Below, piece by piece: positions 57,004 through 64,000 of a stretch of 64,000 nucleotides of DNA (its first letter is position 1; each line of letters opens with the position of its first letter). Origin of the DNA: Bathynomus jamesi (taxonomy: Eukaryota > Arthropoda > Malacostraca > Isopoda > Cirolanidae); contig JAJOZX010000875.1 in the NCBI GenBank assembly GCA_023014485.1, positions 749,501-813,500 on the forward strand, in the 5' to 3' direction. A program made the translations under genes and the position numbers. The notes under the pieces were generated by a model. That model saw only the letters and a program-made list of their open reading frames with translations, did no database searches and had not been told where the DNA came from.

Positions 57004-57557
57004 ATAGAGTGTCCATATATTACCTTTACAGATTCAAACGCTCTTAAAATATTAATGAAGTTATATACATGATGCAGTTTCCCGCTCGTCAAAGATCACT
57101 TCACAAAATTTTAATTTAGATTTTTAATATATTTTTAATTCCTTTTCAGTTTTTGGTCCGTCACAAAGTGCAAATGAACACTTCCCTGATCGATATATTG
57201 GGCGCAATGATCTGATTCCGTGGGCACCACATTCGCTAGACATAGCTCCTCTGGATTTCTCTCATTTTTTTTTTTTAAGGGATTGGGGTAGATATATAAA
57301 GGATAAGGTGTACCGAATGAGGGTTGTCAATCTTGAACAGGATTATTAATGCCACTGTGACCGTCAGTGCATGAATGTTAAATCAACCTGAATGAAGACC
57401 GAATATCGCCTTGACAAGTAACGTGGGACAAAGTGCGCTCGCAATAAAACTTTGCGAGATGTTCTTTCACATATAGCAAGCCGCATCATTGTACCTCATT
57501 TCATTCCCTTCTTATTATGATTTGAATCTGGAAAGATAATTTATGGACACCCTGTGT
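57004..57557 (+). mobile_element. Transposase-derived remnant with DDE end (related to the 48.2 kb family)
   Basis: The imperfect inverted ends are GAGTGTCCATATATTACCTT and the complement of CAGGGTGTCCATAAATTATC. The interior (57170-57310) reads NEHFPDRYIGRNDLIPWAPH and then SLDIAPLDF, the last part of a DDE domain common in arthropod transposases with a DUF4817-type N-terminus. The rest is deleted. Confidence 0.7.
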
Positions 57558-57924
57558 AACGATTATATTGAATTTAACTTAAAAAGTTTTGTATCTCGAA
57601 CCGAAAAAAACGGCAATCGACAATTTCATGATTCGATACAGCCATTACATACATACATATATATACACAATACACATACACATATATACACATACACATA
57701 TATACACAATTTAGGGTTATAACTTTTTTACAACCTAATATTCCTGTACTTTAATTCGATGAACTTTTGCCTAAAAACAAAGAAATGAACTTTCATTTTA
57801 ATATCTTTTTAGAAAAGGTCACCCCGAAATCAAAAATTGATTATTGCATACGTAACTTTATTGCATATTCCATGTAAATAATAAAAGAACTCACAACATA
57901 ATCGTTATAATACTTGTACGTATA

Positions 57925-59468
57925 TTACTGCTTATTGCTTAGAATAAACCGAAGTTGCAGTTTGTTTTTGTTTCTGCAGGCAGCATACAGTTCCTGCATA
58001 ACTTTGATTGCACGTTCTGCACACTGATTACTTCTTGGTATCTTGAGTGGGGATGGCTCCTGCTTCCAGTGATTTTCCAATGAGTTCAATGCTTTTTTGT
58101 AAGGTTTCAATATTTCTGACAAGTTCTTGAAGTCATTTTCATTGTACATCTGATTAGTAAACCAATATTCTGCCCAGTTGTATGAAATGAATCTGCATAC
58201 CTTCTCCAAAGTCTTCCTTGTTGTAGGTATAAGAATAAATGCAAGGATAGCTAGAATGGCTCTTGAATGCCACCTCGCATTGCTGATGTTTGGAATTTTC
58301 TGAAAGTTAATCAAAGGAAAATTCCCTTTTTCTTCAAAGAATCTAAACACCCGTGTTAGATGGTACAAAAACTTAATATCATCTCTCCATCCTGATTTCT
58401 CGAGGACCTCTTCTGTTCCATTAACAAACTGTGCCTTTAGTTCCTCATAATTCTTCACCAGTTGGGATACAAATGGATATTCGATGTTTGGAGAACTGGT
58501 GTTAGCACCAAGATCTTCGTCCATTACCAAACGGAGAATCCTGTCCAGAATGTGATGCTGACAACTGATAAATTGTGGTTTGCAGATACCCTTCTCTGAG
58601 AACATTCGTTGCAATTTGACAACAACTCCACTCTTTTTCCCAGTGTTAACACTTGTTGTATCAGCAACGATCATCTTTATTGCATTCCATAAGGTGTATT
58701 CATCAATAACTTTTGCAATTCCTTCAGCAATAGTTTCAGCCTTGCCATCTTTCAGACGCAATGCATCCAATTTTACTTCGGTTCTTTCATTTTTAAGTAC
58801 CACTACTTGATACTCATTTTCCTCAATGCGCTTTCCATCAAAATGTAAAGACCACACTTCCATCTGTAAATTTTCAATCATTTCCTCCTTCAATTTAGCA
58901 GCCTCTTTGTATGCTGACTTGTAAATTGCTGCTTGACTTGGTGTTGGAATGTCAATACCATCAAGTGACAACTGTTTGTATATTTTAGCGCTTTACTTGT
59001 TGATACTCCTGTGGATGTCACCAAGTTGGTTGCAACTTTACTTTTGTTATGTCTTCTGGTTGGTGGAGTAATACTCTCATCTTCATCTTCATGCTCGCTC
59101 TCTTCAGATTCAGTACCACTACCACCAGATACATGATTGTAAGATGTTGATGCTGATTCAGCAGGCAATTTTCGTCTCTTTGAAGGGTGAATCTTTTCTT
59201 CACTTGCAACTTGACCTGTAGAGTACCCCACTTCTCCTTTGCTTTCCACTTGAAGGTGGTACAGTCGTTTGTCTTCCGAGGATAACCATTGGCCATTTAC
59301 TTTAGTGATATCAAAAAGTTCATTCAGGGCATCATATTTTCCCCTCCTGACACATTCATCATAAGTCTTCATCACCTTGTCAAGCTTTGCTCGTATTACT
59401 TGATCTGACACATGCGGAAAATTCAATTTATTCTTCCATAATTTTGTAACTTCTTTGGAAATTTCCAC
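57925..59468 (-). pseudogene. DDE-type transposase (WDGK/NTG family), one frameshift
   Basis: The N-terminal frame (59468 to about 58985) starts near MEISKEVTKLWKNKLNFPHV. It has helical segments (VIRAKLDKVMKTYDECVRRG), basic and acidic linkers (PSKRRKLP, SEESEHEDEDES), and shifts by one base near 58985. The second frame (58971-57925) holds WSLHFDGKRIEENEY with the first catalytic-type Asp and ADTTSVNTGKKSGVVVKLQ with the second. FISCQHHILDRILRLVMDED follows, and then a conserved C-terminal half with GWRDDIKFLYHLTRVF and NISNARWHSRAILAIL. It is about 515 codons in all, nearly complete. The 51.1 and 42.6 kb genes are relatives. Confidence 0.75.
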
Positions 59469-59788
59469 TATTCGCTCCTTTCTTCCTTTGATTTATGTTC
59501 CAAGAAACTGGTACCGTCCAATGATTTGGATTTGGAGTGGCATTCTGCATTTTTCTTCTTGTGAAGATTCTTCTAAAGGCACACTTCCTCTTCTTCTATG
59601 TGACTGCTGGAATCTCACCAGATTATTGGTCCAGATATCCTTGTTCTTCTGTATGGTAGTATCACTTTCTTGTGTGACATTATATTGCTTCTGAAACAGA
59701 TATAAAAGGTATTAAGTTGATTTGTTTGTTTGTTTATATATATATATATATATAATATTAATATAATATATAGAAATAATATAATAAT

Positions 59789-60425
59789 TAGAGGGCGGAT
59801 TTTTAGGTGAAAAAATATGACCAAATATTTATTTTTTAGGTGAAAAAATATGACCAAATATTTATTTTTTTGGTGATAAAATTTTGGAAAATATTTTTAG
59901 AATATCCATAGAACGTCTCACGAAAATATTTATCACCAAATATTTTGGGCTCTATATATTTTTTGAGTTTGACTCCACTCTACAAAACATTCTGGATACG
60001 CTTTTGTTTACGTGTTAAAATGGAAGAAAAATTCAACAAATTATTATGGTTAATAAATTTTAAAAATGTTCTGGAATGTTCAAGAGTGCAGAAGCGAATT
60101 TCACATTTCGCTACGTTTTTTAATTAAGCGAACATATTACAAATAATAAAAGCTTACCTGAAGTTGAGTTGAACTGAACAGTTGAGTAACTATTGCGCAA
60201 TACTGGACACAAGTGATTCGGTTGATTTCATTTCGTGCTTTTATACAATTTGCGAGTGCATGAAGAACAATGTCGTGTGTTCTAGAATTTTCTTGTATGG
60301 GTGGATTGATATTAGTCATCGAATTTGAGCACCGGAAGTGATTTTTCGGGCGATCTCACGATATATTAGCGTACTGAAAAATTCGAAAATATTTTTTAGG
60401 TTAAAACCTAAAAGTCTGCCCTCTA
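59789..60425. mobile_element. hAT-type MITE (637 bp)
   Basis: A perfect 8-bp duplication, ATAATAAT, lies at 59781-59788 and 60426-60433. The termini are TAGAGGGCGGATTTTTAGGT and the complement of TAGAGGGCAGACTTTTAGGT. It lies inside the 57711-60621 transposon. A short minus-strand frame (60319-60137) has no recognised motif. Confidence 0.88.
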
Positions 60426-60621
60426 ATAATAATATATTTATATACTTATGAGTAGTAACGTAAATATATGGTTATGGTGATTCAAACTTTTGATTTGGGG
60501 GGTGACCTTTTTTAAAAACTGAGAGGAATTAGGGTTTTTTCATTGTTTTTAAGCAAAGTTCATCGATTTATGATACAGGAGATCTTTTATTTGAAAAAAA
60601 GTCTAAAAGTTATAACCCTAA

Positions 60622-60622
60622 T

Positions 60623-60686
<64 letters not shown>

Positions 60687-61173
60687 ATATATTACACGTA
60701 ATTTATGGTTATTTTTAACATTGTTATGTTAATATTTTTTAATAAATGAGAGTTATTTTATCGAGTAATCCGGGCTTGTATTCAAATTTTAAAAAAATAG
60801 ATATAAATATTGTCATACCGAAAATTCGATGTTGGAAACATTTTGAGAACGAAATATTGTTCAAATATATTTAACTGATATATATATATATATATATACA
60901 TATACATACATATACTGTATATATACACACATATACATACATATATATACACACACGAACAGTTTTGTTTGTTCTAAATACTTTATTGCCTTAGACGAAA
61001 ATTAAAACCAAATTTGATTTTGACTGTTTTCAATTTTTTTTTTTAATAGTAAAAACTATCAATTTGTTGTATAAAACTAGTTATTTCAAGATAATAAATT
61101 ATGTTGTCTCGTTAACATTACTGTATTTCGTTCGTTCATAATCTATTTATTTATTTCAGTATTTACTCATACA

Positions 61174-61213
<40 letters not shown>

Positions 61214-61231
61214 ATATATATATATATATAT
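60622..61231. other. AT-rich interval
   Basis: It contains (TA)n at 60630-60682 and 61178-61230 and a TATACATACATATA cluster near 60890-60955. No gene is seen. Confidence 0.6.
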
Positions 61232-62241
61232 TAGGCATCGACGGGTGGTTGTATCGGTATCGGGCAGATATATCTGTATCGGTACCTATGGTTAGTAGCT
61301 ACCGATAGTTTTTTTGTTTCTAAGAATAAAAAAAACGGGGTTTTCCAATTAGAAACTTCCCGGCTGCTCGAGAAGTTACGTGTGTTCGCGATTTATCCCA
61401 TTTCTAGAAATTTCCATGACTCATTACCGCTCTATATAAAGCGAGCCCGTAACCATCGCGGCGTCATTTCTTCAGTTCGCAAGTTATGAATCAGTTAAAC
61501 AGTGTGTAATAATTTTTTTGTAAATTTATTTACTACTGGTATTGGAGGTGCAATTGCCGTGAAACGCCGCCGAAGTGGTCCGGTTTCTCCGTCCAAGAAA
61601 ATCGCTCTTTGGGTAAACCTTTCGATTCAGAAGGTAGCGATCTCGACGATCACGTTCGTCCTATTCTAGTTGAAGAACCCCAAACGAGGGATACGGACAC
61701 GAGGTTCACTGTCCCAGACGCACGAGTGGAAGCAGCCCTGGACGCCTATTGATCGCAACCTCGGATCGCTGGGGATAGGGAACCATTAATTTTCTGGCGA
61801 GAACATTCTACCGATTTCCCGGAGATTGGCAAATTTGCTGAGAAGTGCATGAGCTGCCCCTCTGGATCAGTTGACTCTGAACGGCTTTTCTCAACGGCTG
61901 GAGATGTTATCAATGCGAAACGAGCCAACATCACCCAATCAACGCTGAGGAACAAATTATCCTCTCCAAAAATCTGAAGTTCCTCAATTTTGATTATTGA
62001 GTGAACTGTTATATTGAATTACACTTTTTGAATTACAATTTTTGAATTACATATTCTTTCTATTACATGACTTTTAGTTTGTGAATTCCATTTCTTCAAA
62101 TATATGTTTTGAATTACAGTACATGTGTCGAATTACATTCTTTGAATCCTATTTTGATATTTTGGACAGATATCGGTATCGGCCGATACTTTGCTCTTCT
62201 ATCGGTATCGGTACTTTGGGAATACTCTCGGTCGGCCCCTA
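61232..62241 (+). mobile_element. hAT element with transposase remnant (1.01 kb)
   Basis: ATATATAT lies on both sides (61224-61231 and 62242-62249). The ends are TAGGCATCGACGGGTGG and the complement of TAGGGGCCGACCGAGAG. Subterminal TATCGGTATCGG motifs occur at both ends. A TATATAAAG near 61433 may be the old promoter. The coding remnant (61805-61975) reads EIGKFAEKCMSCPSGSVDSE and RLFSTAGDVINAKRANIT, the hAT dimerisation domain. The rest of the transposase is deleted. Confidence 0.85.
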
Positions 62242-62249
62242 ATATATAT

Positions 62250-63087
62250 ATATTAGGTGGGAGATTATTCCTATTCCAAATTAATTAGTTATTGGGAGTC
62301 TACAAACTATGAAATCGATTTTGTTATAAGAAAGGTTAAATTTCTGGTATCACATTTATTTTAAATTCAACTTTTATTTCGTAAAGTTATTAAATTTTTA
62401 ATTTATTTAATATTGAAACCGTGATCATTCTTGATTAAAAAGTTACATCACAAAATGGATCTATTGTTGGGCTTCAACAAATTATAAGATTAAATTTATT
62501 GTGTGTGGCATTAATAGCACGAATAAATAATCAAAATAGATAATATATTCCTGATAGAAAAATGAGAAAAAAACAGTTTCTTTGTCTTTTCTTCTCAATT
62601 TGGTACCATTAATAATAATAATAATAATAATAAGAAAAGAATAATAATTGCGCTTTAACAGTATTTTGGCTGATGTAAATCAGAAATGTATGCAAACTAT
62701 TTCAAAACTAAACTCTTAATGTCTTCCTTACCGTCTCTGTTGAACTAAAAGAAGGAACTAGAAAATACTAAATTTTATTTTAATTCATCAAAATATGTAA
62801 TGAAAAATAAAACATGCTTATTAATACTTAATTTATCGGATTAGTTCAATAACATAATAAAACCTTTCTTTTCCTTGCGTTTTCATCAGCCATTTCTTCA
62901 AATTCCAAACTTTTTGCAGTGAATTGGTGCAGTTCCCACAACTGTTAACAATGACATTTCTTTTTACATTTTATATACTAATGATAATGTCTATTAAAAT
63001 CAAATGGTGTTTATTGACATTTATTCCATTTGCACGTGATTTGCAAAAATTAAAGGTTTTATAACACTAAACTAAAAACTAGTGTGT

Positions 63088-63126
<39 letters not shown>

Positions 63127-64000
63127 CACTTCATATATTAAATGTTGTGGTCTAATTTCACGATAATGTTAAAATGAATATTGTATATGTTAATGTCAGT
63201 TATTCAAAACAAATTAGGATTTATGGCAGAGATCAAATATATTTGCATCTATTCAAATTTTGTTGAAATGACAACACCGTTGATTGACAACAGTTGGTTC
63301 ATAAAACGAGAATGTTCATCATGTTTTGTTTCATAATGTATTTATGTCTGCATTTCCGTATTGCCAACCCATGATATCAATTCAATTATTTTACTCTTTG
63401 TGTAAATATTAAGCGAATATTCAACAATATCCGACGTTTCCATAATAATTTAATATATATAAACTTTGAAAAATTGTTGTTGAAGCGATTCATATTTTAC
63501 CTTTTCTTGCCTCATTAACATGGTTCAATTGGCTTTATTTAGGTATCTGACAACGAGTGTAAAATAACGATAGATAAAGTTTAATTGCCAGCGGAAAATC
63601 CCGATGTTCTCTATCCATCGACAGCCCCGTTTTGAATTTTGAACCGAGTCGATCTCGACAAGAACGTCTTCCAATCTGGCTCGACACTATCCCGAATGGT
63701 GTCAGTGCAAACAAAAAAATTCAGTTGAATGACGACATTTACACCGAATTTTTTTATTTAAACAGTTTAAAGACACTAACTAGTTTCAAATAGAAAAGTA
63801 AGACACAAATGAACTGTTTCATAATTTTCTTTATACGATAAAGAAATCTTGTCACGCGTGCATCCTGACTGCATAACTCAACGCGAATTCCAATATTCTC
63901 GCTGTTGTTTTGAATTTCCCCCTTTTTAGGGGTATTTCAAAACCTCTTTGGGGGTAAACGTTACACGTTTTTAATGACAGCGGTAAATGGTACGGACACG
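62250..64000. other. AT-rich terminal interval
   Basis: I see no gene here. An (AAT)n run lies at about 62610-62632 and a (GT)n run at about 63083-63123. The final 400 bases are more mixed in composition but hold no convincing frame. Confidence 0.55.

Larger units (their letters stand above)
57711..60621 (-). mobile_element. DNA transposon with TTAGGGTTATAAC inverted repeats (2.9 kb)
   Basis: The inverted repeats are at about 57711-57845 and 60480-60621. They share TTAGGGTTATAACTTTT at the tip, GATGAACTTTG/GCCTAAAAACAA-like middles and GGTCACCCC at the inner edge. The flanks TACACAAT and TACACATA share six bases. Inside are a transposase gene on the minus strand (57925-59468) and a nested MITE (59789-60425). 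Confidence 0.8.

Noticed and set aside
61746..61955. A minus-strand 69-codon frame
   Set aside because: It is antisense to the hAT dimerisation domain that reads on the plus strand.

Overview
The window is repeat-dense, AT-rich animal nuclear DNA with long (TA)n and (CA)n tracts, GGTTAGGTTA-type runs, and remnants of mariner, Tc1, hAT, SINE and LINE elements. The transposase types and TTAGG-like runs fit an invertebrate, most likely an arthropod; I cannot name the species. No host gene is recognised with confidence. Almost all readable coding sequence belongs to mobile elements.

Positions 1-6537 are the right-hand part of a rearranged Polinton/Maverick element, called P1 here. It carries a small accessory gene, fragments of the family B DNA polymerase gene, a 1.2-1.3 kb tandem duplication containing a tRNA-like satellite, and a right terminal inverted repeat (TIR). 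P1 ends inside a fragment of a hAT transposase. Positions 6540-10375 hold a tRNA-derived SINE split by a MITE, nested MITEs and a hAT remnant. Positions 10376-31652 are one mariner element cut in two by a second Polinton, P2 (11080-31012, 19.9 kb), which has matching terminal inverted repeats, AG...CT ends and a 6-bp target duplication.

In P2 a compact minus-strand block encodes the packaging ATPase, a small core-like protein, an uncharacterised protein, a chromodomain integrase, the minor capsid protein, a basic virion-type protein, the major capsid protein and the adenain-like protease (21584 to 15250). Neighbouring genes are a few bases apart or overlap. On the plus strand are two small exons (14516-15107), the protein-primed DNA polymerase (21666-25948) and a cassette of four small uncharacterised genes (26293-28263), the last three overlapping. 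Splice signals and reading phase suggest that the 14.5-15.1 kb exons may be the 5' exons of the polymerase, with the whole minus-strand block inside the intron. Most core genes carry frameshifts or stops, so P2 is a decaying copy. A hAT MITE interrupts the minor capsid gene and a 1.7 kb hAT element sits in the right end.

Positions 31653-64000 contain a decayed non-LTR reverse transcriptase, three divergent members of one DDE transposase family (near 41.6, 51.1 and 57.9 kb), a Tc1-like element carrying three nested insertions, a second mariner, and several hAT elements and MITEs with 8-bp target duplications. The rest is AT-rich non-coding sequence.
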